Below are positions 34,601 through 49,600 of a DNA stretch of 64,000 nt, one piece after another; the first letter of the stretch is position 1, and each line of letters begins with the position of its first letter. The notes below the pieces were generated by a model, which worked only from the letters and a program-made list of their open reading frames with translations, was not told where the DNA came from and searched no databases. Source of the stretch: Pagrus major (lineage: Eukaryota > Chordata > Actinopteri > Spariformes > Sparidae); NCBI RefSeq assembly GCF_040436345.1, contig NC_133236.1, forward strand, positions 11,172,165 through 11,236,164. Reading direction: 5' to 3'. The translations under genes were made by a program, and so were the position numbers.

Positions 34601-37600
34601 ATTTTTGGGTTTGTCTAAGATCACATAAACAGAGTATCTCAAGCGACTGGACAGACGCACCTGCTATTGCTCGGCTTATACGCAGCCATCAGACAGATTT
34701 ACCTGCAGGGGATGAAAAATCCACATCTATCCACAGCATGTTTAAGCTGATAAGAGATATTGGACAGACACTACTGCTCCAAACGTCTGTAGCAAAGCTG
34801 CAGCGAGGTACTGATGTGGTTCTTCAGTTCATTTTTGGTGAACGTGAGTCTGTTTTCAAGGTGCTATAACTCAAATCTGACAATGACTGATGGTCACAGG
34901 GAAGTGTTGGGTGTGTTACTGTTATCATCGCTACCTTCTGCTTGTCTTTTGTAATTTTGTCTCGCTGCTGCTGCTGCCGCAGTGACTGGCAGCTTTAACA
35001 AAATCACCGGACTGAATGTTACAAATTCAAGTGCTTTTCAATGACTCTCCAGGTCCGATTCCAATTCCTTGGCTCTTGCTCGCCGTCCAGAGAGTCTTGT
35101 TTGAACTCACAAATGTTAAACTGGTCATTTTTAATGGGTAATATGGCAGGCAACCAAAGCATTGTTGCTATGGTAACATTTCCAGATGGTGTCCGGATGA
35201 TTTTGACAGACACTTGTGAGCTGGAGAATTGCTGTGCGTGAATACAAACTGCATCTCCAGTTGGCGTGATGACTAAAACCCAAACAAACACACACTTCAA
35301 CTCGCACACATGCTTGCTAACTCCCATAGGACCGAGCAATAAGGCACAGACGCAGGAAGAAATATTTAAAAATTCATGAAACTTAAATGTTGGAGTATTC
35401 TCAGTGGCTGTTTTTGGAGAGGGAGTGAAGCTGTCGTCATCGCAGAGATTGATGAGGCGGGAAGGGACAGGGCTGCTGGTTAAGATGGATCTGTGTTTCA
35501 GTTAATTAGATGGAAGACAGTGGATCTTCTCCGGGGACGGCTCAGGAAATGCTTCTTTACCAGGGAGAGTGAAGAAACAGCCAGAATATAAAAACTGCTG
35601 ATCATTAAAGTAAATTTGTCCCAGAAAACTGAAGCAGACTGCATGTTTAGTCTGGAAGATGATTTCACCGTGCAGACTGTCTCTTTCCACTTTATTTTTT
35701 AAAAAACTATGCAGTTGTTTTGACAGGTTTTCCAAAGTTGAGCCTCTTTGGTCAAGTCAAGGCTTCAGAAACTTGTCAGAGATTCTTGTCAGAGTTTGGT
35801 TTCAACTAAATACTGTGTTAGATAGTGTTAGTTACACATACAAGAAACTTAAAAAAAAGCTTAATATCAGCCGATAATTAGTCAGGCTGATAATCAGTCT
35901 ATCCCTCGCCCTACTCTGCTTCTGAGTGGTTGCATTTGTTGGTTAGGTTGAGGCATGAGGAGGGAGATTGGTTAGGATTCAGGTGAGAATATCAGGGTAT
36001 CCAATCAGAGGGTTGGTGTTAGTAAAAAAAAAAAAGCAGCAGGATCCATAAAGAGACAACAATGACTGCTTACATGCTGATGTTTGGCAATTATACTTGC
36101 CATGTTTACCATCTTAGCTGTGTGTTAGCACGCTAGTATTTGCTGATTAGCACTAAATCCAAAAATGTCATTAGCTTCGCAGGTATTTGGTCATAAACCA
36201 AAGTACTGGATAAATAAAAATTCTAACCTGATGAATTCACTATCTGGAAAGTTAAGTCATCCTCAGAGTTATTACAATTATGAGAATTCTGTCATAAAGG
36301 TCAACTTCATGGTGGTGCAAAATGAAAAGACTGAGGATTTAAGGGTATTACATCTGAGAGTTGTTGAGATATTTCAGGACCGACCAACCGACCGACCTTA
36401 AATGCTTCGAATTAGAGCATAACAGCTTCTAAGATTAAATGTCATCACATCCATCTCTGAGATAACTGAGCTAACTAAGTCCATCCTCTGAAGAGAAATA
36501 AGGTTGAAAAAGCCAGTAAGACGACCCAGAAAAAACCTACATCAGTAAGAAGTTGACTCAAAAGAAAACTAGGCAGCACTGTATATTTTCAATGTTGTTT
36601 ATGTAAGATGAGCTTCTTGGCCTCTGCAGGCACATTTTATTGATTTTCATTTTTTTGGACTGTCAGTATTTGTGCAAATATAACAGAGGAGAAAAGAGAA
36701 AACACTGAGCACAGTTTAGTTGATTCTTCTGCCTTATTAGACAACAGAGAAAATATTGGAACATTTTAGGAACTGCTCCTCTACAAATCTATCCAACTGT
36801 CCTTGTGTTGTTCTTGAGATCCTGTTGAACTATAATGTATATCTTGTGTAATTCAGACTCTATCAGGATGTTCTTCTTCAGTCCTGCAGGTGGTGCTTGT
36901 CTCTCAGCTGAGTCAGAGTAAAAGGAGGTCAGCTCTGAGGAGGAAGCTTGCTGGCTGCATATCTCTGACTTTCATGTAGCTTTTCTTTCTTTATCTCTCT
37001 CGGTTTTATCTGTTGTCCTTTGTCTGTCTCTCCTGAGGTTTGGTTTCGCTCATTTCCCTTGTGACTTGGCATCATCCACTGCCCAACGGCAAAAAATGTA
37101 CCTCTCAACTCAATTTCTTTCTGTTTTCTTCCTCCATACATCCATCTTCTTCTCTGAATCTTCCTACCTGCAGTCATTCAAGTCACATCTCATACACATT
37201 CTTCTCACTCTCTGCATCGACATACTGCATCCACAAAGCTTTCACTCTCTTTGCTTCACCCGACACCTAACTCCACCTCTCTCTCCTACATTATCTTCCC
37301 TGTATGTCATCTGCAGGCCATCAATAATACATATCTGCTTCTTCATCTTGGGTAATGTCTTTCCACTAATTAGATTCTCTCACCCTGGTGTCATTACTTT
37401 CGAAGCTAAATGTCTTTGATCCGTTTTTCATACAAGTCTATACGTTACCTTTGATCCCTGCAAGTTCTCTCTCAGTTTGATGTTATTCCACACTGAACAT
37501 TTGGCAGAACATGTCCTGAGTTTGAGGATGTATAGTTCATCTTATATGGATGTTTTACAATTACAGGAGTCCAACCATCTCAGGGTGTATAACTACTTTT

Positions 37601-40600
37601 CTATATTGTACATTCGCTGCTGTCATCCTTCAACTGTGTTTTAGAGTCAGAAAAATTCAGTGTTTGCAGATATCAGAGTTGGGTTTAATATTTTGTAAGA
37701 CTGATTTATTTAAAGGTGAATCATTATGATGATATTTCAAACTGAATTAGAAAGTAATAACCAATGCCTTCCTTTCCCTGCCTGAACTTGCCGTGTCTTT
37801 GTCTTCCCAGGACTCAAGAGTCCTGGTCGAAGCACCAGTGAATCACCTTGCTCCTGTATTCCTTGTCATCAAACTGGCCTTCATCGGTTACAGAAGCTGT
37901 GTTTCGTTCCGGTCTGACCGTGTTCACTGAGAGGCTGCTGATCTCAGTGCCATTGCCTGCTTTCATGGCTCCGGTTCTGGCGTTCTTTCTGGCCCCACTC
38001 CCCGCCCACTTTCTGGATAGGTCCCTCCGTCGCGGACATTAAAAACCTCCTCCTCCTGGCAACAAGAGCTCCTGTGCACTCCTCTGGTGCTCTAAGCCCA
38101 CAGTCCGGACTGCTACCTGCACTGTTAACTGAGCTAACCAGCTTTGACTACATTTAGACAATCAGTATCATGTAAGTTAAAATACAACAAAGGGAATATT
38201 TAGAATATTATCCTGGCGGTATGATAAAGCTTTTGAAACAACATTTGTGGAGAAAATTGTCAAGAAAATACAAGTGAACAATCAAATGAATGAATCGTTT
38301 GGCTGTGGTTCGTCAAAAATGTCTGAGTGTTTCTAGAAATCCTGGCAGCAGCACTGACACTAGCCACAATTTAATTCAGTGCATTTTGGCAGGAAGAAAT
38401 GTTTTTTATTTCATGCTCAATGATTTTTAGCTGTTTTGTGTTTGTCTGCTTAAACGATGATGACACCCCAAATCTTCTGTGCCTCCTCTGTGGTTTCATA
38501 CTTCAGTGAAGACATAGATACGATGGCACTGTTTGGACTCAACAGATGAACATATCACAGCAACGTTCGCAACAAATGAAATCCAAAATTTCCGGCAGAC
38601 TGGACAGTTGTTACAGTTGTTGTGACGCAGCCGTGTTGACGCACACCAGGAGTGAATGCAGCAGTTGCCAAGGCAAACACACGTCCTTGGGTGTGACACC
38701 TCATAAACCTGAGAGCTTTTGATATCAATCTTTCATTAAGTTGGAATCAAAACACCTACTTTAATCAAAGACTCCAATGTAGCTCGAGACAATGCAGCCG
38801 TTTGTGTTTCGCTCGTTCTTATCTTTGATTTCAGGGTGTCATTTTTATCTTTTTGCTGTTTCTCTTTGTTTTGAAAATGTGAACACATTGTCTCCTGAAG
38901 AATGCAGCTCAGGTACACACTGAGGGTGCACCGGTAAATCTCTCTGGGTGCTGCCTTTCATGGTGAGCCAGTTTCGTCATGCACCGTCATGCTCGGTGCA
39001 GCTGTATGACAGCAGCAATATGATTAGCTGAGAAGAAGAGAATTCATCACGGCAGCCTGCTATTTATACTTCACTTTACCTGACGCAAATGAAAATAAAA
39101 ATAGTCTGCGTGGATCCTGACTTACGACTGTAAGTTTGTTAAGCTATGCTCCAATTGTCTGTGTGACGCAGTGATTTTTTAGGTCACTGCATTGAAAAAA
39201 GTACAGTGTACACTTTATTTTCCCATATTTGATCATCTACTCAAGTAGAGGGCAGGTTAGAGCAAGTATAGATAATGTGAATTAAAGGAATTAAGGGACA
39301 GTTCACCACAAAAACAAAATGCATATATTCGTCTTACCTTTACTGCCATTTATGAATCTAGACTGACATTGCTGTTGAGTTTTTTTGGCGCTTTAAGCAC
39401 CACAAGCGAAGCACATGTAGTTTTATTATATTCAAGAGAAGGCAGAGAACTCTTTGGCTGATATCTCCACAACTCTGCAACTCACACTAAAACAGCTCCA
39501 CAGGTAGGAGGGGAAATATGGGCTTCTGATTTTGGGGTGAACTGTCCCTTTAAATCTGATGGGAGGAAAAGAGAAACCTGGAGTGATCAGGCAGGTGTTA
39601 ATGCGTCTTCTGTTATTCTCCCCAGAGAAAACTTGTCAGTTGTTTTCAGCCTCCACTTGCCACCTGACAGCGCACAATTACATTATCTAGGACGAGTAGG
39701 TTGACCTGCTCACATCATCAGTCATGAGTTAAGAGTTAGACAAGTGTTGTATCTCTTATTTCTCCATTGTTGCATAGCTGTTTGAAGACCACACAAGCAC
39801 ACAGTCTGTTTACAGTATGTACGTACAGTATTTGGAGGGCGGAGATCTTGTCTTTGAGCACTTCCTGGGCTTTGTTGAAGTCTGACAGCATGTTCTGCGT
39901 CTCTCTGCTGTGGACGGCGCTCATCTCGTTAAGTTCCCTCTCGTGCCTCTTCGTCAACTCTTGTTCGTGAGCCCTGAGGAGAGAGAGAGAGGTCAGACGA
40001 GTTTCAGTGTTTTATGTTGTAGCTGGTCAAGTAGGCTTTGAATTTGAATTTTCGTTAAATATGTCTTAATATAAACGATTTTTCAAAATAATATTTTCTG
40101 TAAAGTATCTAGTAACTATAACTGTATGTAGCTGAGTAAAAATGACAACATAGTGAAGTATGAAGTCGCATCAAATGGAAATACTCTGCTGACATTTTGA
40201 TATAAGGCTTTCTTTACCTGTATCTTGCTGGTTTTGTATATGAGAACAATTACTAACATACATTATCCTGCACACTACATAAGGATAATTAAAACAGCTT
40301 CAAAGAACTTTCTGTTTTGTTGATTCTGGCGGCCCCTGTGGACAAAATCCGTATGAGCACCACTGCCTTGATCTGGCTAGCTCATTTATTTGTTTTGAAG
40401 CGAGTGAAAGAAAGACGCAATGTAGTGGTTACATGTAATCCTTCAGCCAATAGATATGGTTGCCGGTAAAAGAAAATTTGTTGAACTTAAACTTCACTAA
40501 AGGTAAAATTAGCACCATTTCCTAGAAATGTTATGTCTTAATAATAATAAGCCAACAGCAAGATACAACTCAGTAGCAAAGCCAACATTAAATGTCACGT

Positions 40601-43600
40601 TGTAAGTCAGTTGCCACCAGACTAAAGAGCAGCTTCTTTCCTCAGGCTGTGAGACTAATTATTTAGGTCATATAGAAGCATCAGTATTAAAATGTCCTTC
40701 AAGTACAAACAGATGCTCCATCTTATTGAAGTTTGGTGACCATGGCTGTTACCAATGTCTCCCCCCTACGTCACAGCAATTAAACAAACAAGTCCTTCCT
40801 CTTCACTGGTAGTCCCAGGAAGTTGCAGGGGAGGTATTCACATTAGAGGCTGACATTTGTTCGGGAATCCCACGGGTCACGGGATTCCCGTGGGATTCCC
40901 ACGGGATGGGAGTCAACCTTACTATTAATCACGTGATTGGGACGGTACAGGATAAAAAAGTTAACGGGAGCAGGCGGGAGCGGGAACCAACTGATAGGAC
41001 AACAACAACAAAAAACATAGGACAGGCGCACCGCCACTTTGTAGTTTTCTTTCCATAAGCCTATACTGTTACGCAAGTCAAAATAACTACACAGCCCAGA
41101 AGCCAACAGTGCTTCCGGCCGCCGCTTTCCGCTGCTTTCCATCGGAATATCAACTGTCTGACTCGGTGTACTCTCAGGAGCCCCGAGTCGGAAAGTTGAT
41201 ATTCCGACCAAAAGGGGGCGTGCCTCGGTGAAATGTTGCGAGACAGCTGCGAGATTTCCCACTTTGCAACTCGGGCGAGTGGTCTCCCATGCATCTGGAA
41301 TGCAGCATAAGAGGCACACTTGCAAGGCAAATTCTGTTTGGGTTTATTCAACTAAGGTAGGCATGGTGTGACCCATGTAGTTTTCTTGTTTGTTAGAAAC
41401 AGGGACTTAGCAGGTGGTCCTCCACAGAAAAACTATAGGGACCACAGGCCATGTATTATTTATGTTTTGTGCCCTTTAGTGAAGGTGTTTTGTTTGGATT
41501 AAGGCAATAAATGCCTCCCTATATTACCACAGATGAACTGTTCCTGTTGCCATATCTTTTAAAATGACACTGCAGAAAGTAATCTAAAAAGAATGGGGAG
41601 AAGATCAAATCAAATTCAATGTATTGCCTAAAGACTAGAAGAAGAAAAAAAAAATGGGAGCGGTACAGGAGTGGGAGTCATTCTGAATGGGAGTGGGATG
41701 GGAGTGGGAGTCATTTTACCAGGAGTGGGATGGGACAGGAATTTTTTTTTACTCTGGCCCGGGATTGGGACGGGACAAGATTTTTTCTGTGGGAGTGGGA
41801 TGGGACAGGAGTGAAAATCCACTCCCGTGTCACCCTCTAATTCACATCCCCGGTGCCCCCATGTTCGAAAAATCAGCGCAAGAGTTCCTTCTTGGATGCC
41901 CCAATGGTTGATAAAACGGGCCCTCTAGGTTGCCCTTCTAGCGGACAAACAATACAACAATACCCCCCCCAATACAAGTGGTGCGTCCACCGCTGTTCCT
42001 CTTAATGACGTCATTTTAATGAAGCCATGTGTGTGAAGCTCAAAACCACTCTCCAAAACATCCTTGGTGGCTCAGAAATAACACCAACTTCATTCATTTT
42101 ACTTTCAAATGGGTGACATTTCCCTTTAAGACTTAATCAGGACCTGCAGACTCTCCTTCTTCGTCCGTCTCTCCCACGAGAAGCGAACATAATGGATTGT
42201 TCCCCAGAGGAAACGGTGGTGAGATTAGGGGAAGGCGACAGATGCACTGAATGAATTCCTCGAACATAATTGCATGAAAACATTCTGTGAATGTAATTGT
42301 GATAGAAATATGACTTTTGGGTTTTTCGCAGACAACATGAAAATGTACCAAACCATAAATATGTAATGGCTTAAGTGCAAAACACGACATGTATGGAAAA
42401 CAAATGCAGAGGAAGTGGTAATAAATTCGTCTTCTGATCCAACATGTTCAATTTGCAAATGTAGAAGGTTTTTCTACCGGAGGAGATGAGCTAAAGAAAG
42501 TGGAGGATGACGGAAAACGGGAATAAAAGATGATGATAATTAAATGAGGAGGAGAAGAAGACTGATGAAAGGGATGTGAGGGAGTGAAGGAGGACGGAGG
42601 AGAAACATAGATGTCTGTCTGCCTCTCACTCTGACTGGGCCAACTCTCCCTGAGGGGTGCACATCTTATCTCTCTCTGCTTCCTCTTTATTTATTTATCA
42701 TCCTATTTTTATCCCTGTGACCAGGATTCAGACGGGGAGTTACGTAAGAGAAGGGGGAATGTGCTGCGCATGGGCCTGCCAGCCAGCACAGAGAGAGTGA
42801 GAGGATGCATATACATGAAGGCTAGCAGCGCATGAATTAACGATACAGAATAAAGCATCATGGATACAGTCATCAAACGTACACAAAGGCATGAAAAACC
42901 TTCAAACACACACACGTAACACATAACTCCATGGCTACAGATTGATTCTAATGAGTTGCTGGACCACATAAGCCATACAGCGCTTTCACAACACAAATTC
43001 ATAACACGCCGCAAGGAAACACATGATTATAGATTCCATTTCGCCTCAACCCTTAATAACCTTCACGTCTCCTAATCAATGGGCTGCTGACACTGGACGA
43101 GAGACAGAGAGAGGGGGGGGACAAAAACACAGGGACTGATTTGCCTCGTTTGGTTTTTCTCTCTCTTTCATCTCGCTGTGTTTTCCTCGGGACCGGAGCA
43201 GGAGTAGGATTGCAGAAACTATCGTCATCCAGATATAACAACAGGGGTTAAATTCAGCAACATGCACAGATGACAGGGGCCACCAGCAGAAAAGGAATGT
43301 GTGTGGGCATGTATGTGTGTGTGTGGATGTCAAGGCCGTCCTGAAATGTCAGTGATAATGTCCTATCAATGTTCCTAATGTTGCTACTCTGTGCTTATTT
43401 ATCCAAGAGAATAGCTCAATAATCTGGGAAATACTCTTATTCCCGCTCTCCCCCAGAAAGAGATGAGAGGATCAATACCACTGGAGCCTGAAGGTGATTG
43501 TCTAATACATCAGGCTTTTGTGTGCAATGGGAATGTGTAAACTCTGTATTTACACCCAGGTCAATTGACCAAGGTGGCTAACTTCCAGTTTAGCGTCCGG

Positions 43601-46600
43601 CTATCTTGAATGGGGTTAAAATTATTTAATCGTGCGGCTCCTCTAGACTTTTCAAATGTTATCAGACCGAATGGTTCAAATTATGACAGTGAAACGAGTC
43701 ACTTCGTGGGGGCTGTGACGCTCAAAACCACCTTTATACAGACACTTCTTTCACAATGGGTCTATTGTTGCTTTCTCATGATTGGGTCCATGTTGCACCG
43801 CCATGTTTCTACAGTAGCCCAGACCGGACAAACCAAACACTGGTTCTTGAGAAGGCCTTTTGCGTTTTTAGCAGCTACCATAAGTGAGAATGAGACGCGG
43901 GGAGTTCAGTTTGTTGCAATGTCAAACCTCAACTCTAGATGCCACTAAATCCTACAAAATTTCACCTTCCATCATTTGCTCAATCACCTTTCTGTGGCTG
44001 TGTAGGCCTGTAGTAAGCCCACCCAATCATTTCTTGTGACCCAAATGAGTGAGAGTGGTTTTGGAGAGAGGTCTGAAGGAAGAGTGCAGGATTTTTTGGT
44101 TGGATAATTTTAAAATCGACATTATCAAGATTTAACACACTAAACAACGGTGGTATCAATCTTCTCATCCAACTCACTCCAGTATATTTCCCAACATGTT
44201 GGAAGTATTTCTTTAATAGAAGTAAAACCTAAATTCCTGATTCTTGATCAACAGAAAATTCACAATAAAAGACATCCGTCTCGTCATACAATGTGAGTGG
44301 AAAATGATCAGGCAGAACATAATAATATATCAAGTGCTTATTGCCCAAAATGGAGGCAGAGAGAGTGAAAAGGACCACCACTCTGAATTCATGAGAAAGA
44401 TATTCAGTAGTTTGGTTGCCAGGTTACAGTGTATTAAGATGAACTGCAGTGTGAACACAATGGGGTCTATGCTTCCTGGGCTTTGGTTGTGGAGTTGCAT
44501 GTTTGTGAGACGAGGATGAAACTGTGCGGCTATAAATATTTCATACAGACTGAAACAAAATCTGACACAAACAAAAGAGGAGAGACGACTCGTATCAAAC
44601 ATGGATAAGAAAGATGATGTCAGTTTGGCAGCTACTGAAGATAAGAATTCACTTTTCTAACATACATGACAAATGGGACAGTCAGATTTAAAAACAAGAA
44701 ACCATTTTACAGTAAGAAGGTCTTGGTTAACTGAAGCAGGAAGTTTTTGAACAAGTTTTGAAGGCCAGTGGCAAAAAAACTTCTACTCATTTCTGCTCTT
44801 GTCAAGTGTTTTTGGACAAAATCAAATCAGCAGAGCTCCCAGGAAACAGCAAAATCCCTCTGTTTTCGCCGAGGCTTTCATTTTAGTATTGTGTCTGCTC
44901 CGAGCGCTGAGTCATACCTGATCTGCTGATTGGCTTCACTGCGGATCTTGAGCACCTCCTTGCCCTTGAGCTCCAGCTCTTTAGTCAGAGTGCTGATGTT
45001 CTCGTTGAGCGTGTGGATCTGGTGGTCCAGCTGAGCGATGTGGTTCTTCCTCCGGGACACCTCCTCCTGCAGCTCAGTGATCCGACCCAACAGCTCTCGC
45101 TCCTGGGATAGAAAAAAAAGGAATCAGTGTCGTTCATTGTCATGGTTTAAAGAGTTGAGGTCCCACTGTGATGATGTGAGGTTTTTAATTACAGTCTCTC
45201 TCTGACTGATATCAAGTATAAACCCTCCATCAGATTTTCAAATTAAAGTCAAGGACAGAGCAGGTTCAGCAACTTTCTCAAAAAGTTGAAACCACAGTCT
45301 GACAGGTCAATTCAATGAATGTTTATTTTATTATTATGTCTATATAATTTTTACACCCAGCTTATTTTGGCTAAGTTTATGTATACATAGGTGTATAATA
45401 TAAAATATTCATGCAGGAAAGTAATCATGGGTCTTGACAGAAAGTCAAGGGCTTGAGACTTGACTTGGACTTGAAAGTCAAAGACTCGTGACTTGTTTAA
45501 AAGTGATGGGGAGGAGATATTACTTTGATTAAGAAGAAGTTAAGACATAAATAAGATTAAGCACTTAATTGTTTTTTTGTTTGACTGTATTTAATGCGCT
45601 AAATATCAATAATTATAATACAAATTCAACTCACTGCCAAACCTTCTGAAGAGGTTAGATACATTTGCCAATAATAACAACCATTATATCATTAGATGAC
45701 GTTCAACATTAACGTAGACTGGAAGGGTTATTCTTACATCTTGTGGTTTACACAAATCTTTATGCATTTCAATTAAATAAAACTATTATGAAGTAAAACC
45801 ACACAGATGAGACAGTGAATAGTGAATACAGCTATGCAAACAGCTTCATTAGATCTCATTTAAATCAGCGCTTAAAACATTACTGTTTACTGTGTAAGTA
45901 GATACATAATTTATTTTTATGTCTCTGTAAAGCACTTTGAATTGCCTTGTGTCAGAATAGTAATGCTATTCAACAACTTGTCTTTGTGACATTGCACACA
46001 CTGCGTATTGTATTGTAGTTAACAACAGGGCTTCTTAAAAAATGGTTTCTTAGTTAAGTTAATGCATCAAATCTTATGTAAAATGCTGTATTTATGTAAA
46101 TGTGGGTGGAAAACATTTTATATAATCCATAGTTGAATCAGCACCTTTCTGAAACAGTTCAGACAAAAGCTAAATATGATTAGCCTTCAGAAACAGGATT
46201 TAATACACAGCTGTTGTGTTTGATTACATTCGGTGGCATTAGGCACACAGTGCATAATAAGCTTAAAACTCAGAATATTGGTCTGTTTTGACTCTTGTCT
46301 TGCGTGTTTAATGAAAAATAACTGGAATAAGGCATTTTTCACCTTCTTGAACACGGCTTAAATGCTTGTTTTTGCATTTTCTTAAAGCCAAACTTCTTGT
46401 GGAAAGTGTATGAAACAGTCTTGATACACTGTTTTTTGTGAACAGAAACAAACTCTACCCATAATTAATGAGATGATTAATCCACAATGAGTCAAAATCA
46501 AAGATCAAAGCTCCATAGTGGCTGTCAAAAGCTGGTAAACTGACAATGAATGTTAATGAATGAACTGACAACATTCATCATCATTCGCTGTCCAACAATG

Positions 46601-49600
46601 TATTGTAAACAGACATCCCAGTGTGTAGAAGAGGCAACTATTGTGCTGAATGTTTCAGGTATGAATTACAAAGCGTATCGTTCTTGACTTTATAACTTAA
46701 GGGACACTTTAGAAACGCTTAAATAGAACAAAAATACACTTGTTATAACAGCTCTCAGACCTTAAATTTGCAGAAGGATGGTGGCAAAGGCGATATGTAA
46801 AGAGGGACTGTTGGTGTGTTGGTGGCTAACGGAAAGTAACCTGCTAAAATTTACCCTGTAAGACAAGTTAAACTTATGAAAAAAAGACTCACAGATATCA
46901 CAAACACTATATTTCAGCCAACGTCAGCACTGTACAAGAATAAGGTGCTCGTTTGAATCACTCAGTCAGCTTCTAAATTATCAAAGTTCTCCAAATCCCT
47001 GAATGACGTCCATGTAAAAACTATCCAAATTACTCATAATTTGCCTGCAGAGCTCCACAGTCAAACAGAAGAACTGGTTTATATCAGTCCTGATTTCAAA
47101 GTGAGAAAATGAACACGCTCTTTCTTTTCTGAAGATGAGTCAGTATAAAGATGCCCTTCAAATAAGTGACTCACTTCTTCTAAAACTTGGTGGATTATGA
47201 AAGTTTTTCATTTCTGGCTGATGAAGACGGATTTCAAAAATAAAATGTCATCCAGTTGAAGGATAAGGCTGGAAAAATTCTAGATTTTTCTTTCTGTCAA
47301 CAAACCTTGTACAGAAAACCCAAAACCAACATTGAATTGATCCAAGGAACAAGTATTGTCTGGTAAAACTGAAGTCTGATATAGATTGTATTCCTCTGTG
47401 TATAGGGGTCCATTGACGTTCAAAAACGTGTTAACAACATCTGGGAGGCATGTTTCTTAATGGGGAAAATGGGCACTGTAGTTTATTTTGACTTAATCAA
47501 CATTTATCGTCCTGCTGCCATAAAATGCATAAAGTGCAAAAGTACTTTTTCCTCCTGTTTGGCTAATGTTTTCGAAAAAACTACAGTAACCAGATCTTTT
47601 AGGAAAATTAATAAGCATTTAAAAAACAAAACAGTTTTCAAAGATTTATGTCTTCAGCGGGGATCAGTGGACAGACTTGCAACAACTGATTTTGAATCTG
47701 TCTTCCCCTTCACCATAACCAGACACTAAATATAAGACATTATTTTATTACAAGCCATCAAGGCTGCCAAACAGGTGACCAGAGTTTGAGTCACACCGCT
47801 GGATATTTTTAAGGACACCTGGACCATTTTCAGCAGTTTTAGTAGCAACAAACCTCTGTGTGTTTTTTTTTAGGAGCGTTAGAGACATTTCTATCCATCA
47901 AAACCGGGTGTTTTTTAAGACGACAATTCCTGCAGACATTTCCAGCTGTTTTTGTGGCGAACCATGATGCGTTCCTAACCCTAACAAAGTGTTATTTCTG
48001 CTGGAATAGAGCATGAGCACAGAGTTGTGACAAAAGAGAAATAGCCATCTCATTAGCCAGCCATCAACAAACAAAACTGCCAAGTCCAGAGTTAAAATCC
48101 ACATTATGATGGGAGGCAGAGCGGGCCCTGTTTGTCAAATTGCTCATTATGTTTAGAGACTTGAATTAGGGAACAAAAAGCAAAGATGTGATCTTCAGTC
48201 TCCCAGTCGAGGGCCACTTAACTCCATCAGAGTCAGATTAAATATCGTCGAGTTATTGTCCGCTAATGATTCCTCACTCTGCAGAAATCTCATTCTACTT
48301 TCCTCTATAACAATTTACGCCAAGGGCTATGTTCATACATCCAAAAGCCATAATCTTGTGTAATCACCTCATGGTCGCAAACTCCCGTCTCAGTATCTGT
48401 CTCTATCTGACTCTACCTCAACGTTTAATTTAATGTCATTGGCTGATTTTTGCTGTCAATAAACCTAGCGGCGCAATTAAGCACAGCAGGGACAGGGCAG
48501 ATTAATCTTTAATGACTCATTTACTCATTTTTACTCTCAGTCTCGTCAAACTCCTGGCTTCATTCTGGGAAGAGATGACGCACAAAAGCAAATAAAACAA
48601 CAAGCAAACAAGAAAGGGATGAAAAAAGAGCTGGCACAATAAAAGGAAGGAACAAAGAAGAAAGAGGATAAACCCAGAATTGGTTCCTTTCAGCGCATTC
48701 AGGACGATTTAAAGGAAACATAATGCACTTTTTTTGAACAGTCTGATCTAATCAGACTGAAGCAGAAATCTGTTGGCTGTTCATATTCACGTCAGATGAG
48801 CAGTGAGATAAAAATGATGGTGTTGACTGCGAGCTGGTTTTGGAGCATCGAGCTTTATTTCTTCTCTCATCTGTCACTCTGTCATCACTCTCTATTCTCT
48901 CTTTTTTTGTAATCTCATTTCTCTCTCCTCTTCAAACAACCCTGGTAAATAAACAAACAGCACTGTAAAGGAGGATATGTGCACCAGTTTTTTGCTTTAA
49001 TGCCAGTTTCCTTCTATTCTCATTTTTAAGTCTTTGAAAAATAAATAAGTTGTTCAAATATTTATCAAGCGACTCGGCTGGATTTGGGTGTGGTTTTCTG
49101 ATATACTGAAAATGAAAAATATATACCTACAGTATATCAAAGATAACGGGAGAATACAACTTATCTGATATCCAGTATGACTGAAAGACTTTATAGAACG
49201 AGTTAGCACTGAACTGGCTCCTTAGAGAATATCATAAATGTGAATGATAAGATTGTGATGTTAACCTCAGATTTAATGGACAATTCTAGTGCGTAAATGA
49301 CAATTCACAGGCCTTTACAGTCTGTCAACAGAAGGCCAGATCTTCTGTGACATATCGAATAATTGTCTGGCTCTAACTTGGTTCAATATAAAGGCCCTGA
49401 TCTCTGATCAGGACGGTGACTCCGGGGATGAGAAGACACGGCAGGAAGGGACAGGAGAGGTGTAAAGCAGCAGAGGGCAGAGAGAGAGTGAGCTGAGGAT
49501 TTATTTGGACCAAACCAGAGGTGACTGTGGGAAGATAAACCAAGACAGTTTGCGTGAGTTTTATTTTGTTTATGTCAAGTTTGAATCAAGTGAGTTTTAC

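Larger units (their letters stand above)
31855..39826 (-). other. fam184a 8-kb intron
   Basis: No exon is recognised. Repeat-like stretches lie at about 34300-34390 (tail ending aataaaacccgttgaattgaat), 35930-36010 (ggttaggttgaggcatgagg type), 36110-36420 (GGTATTTGGTCATAAACCAAAG type) and the MITE at 39291-39553. The interval 32220-32580 is balanced in composition, lacks repeat signatures and could be conserved non-coding DNA, but this is untested. Confidence 0.5.
39974..44917 (-). other. fam184a intron with a hAT element and a dispersed repeat
   Basis: 4.9 kb. It contains a possible LINE C-terminal relic near 40605-40660, a complete hAT-type element (40844-41839) and a dispersed repeat (43565-43985). 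A stretch of GA-rich DNA lies at 42470-42605. No additional exon is recognised. Confidence 0.6.

Noticed and set aside
37848..38042. GC-richer open frame of 64 codons in a fam184a intron
   Set aside because: No domain, no matching splice phase with fam184a, and no homologue recognised.
47972..47988. Telomere-like CCTAACCCTAAC
   Set aside because: Only about two units; far too short to be an interstitial telomeric repeat.
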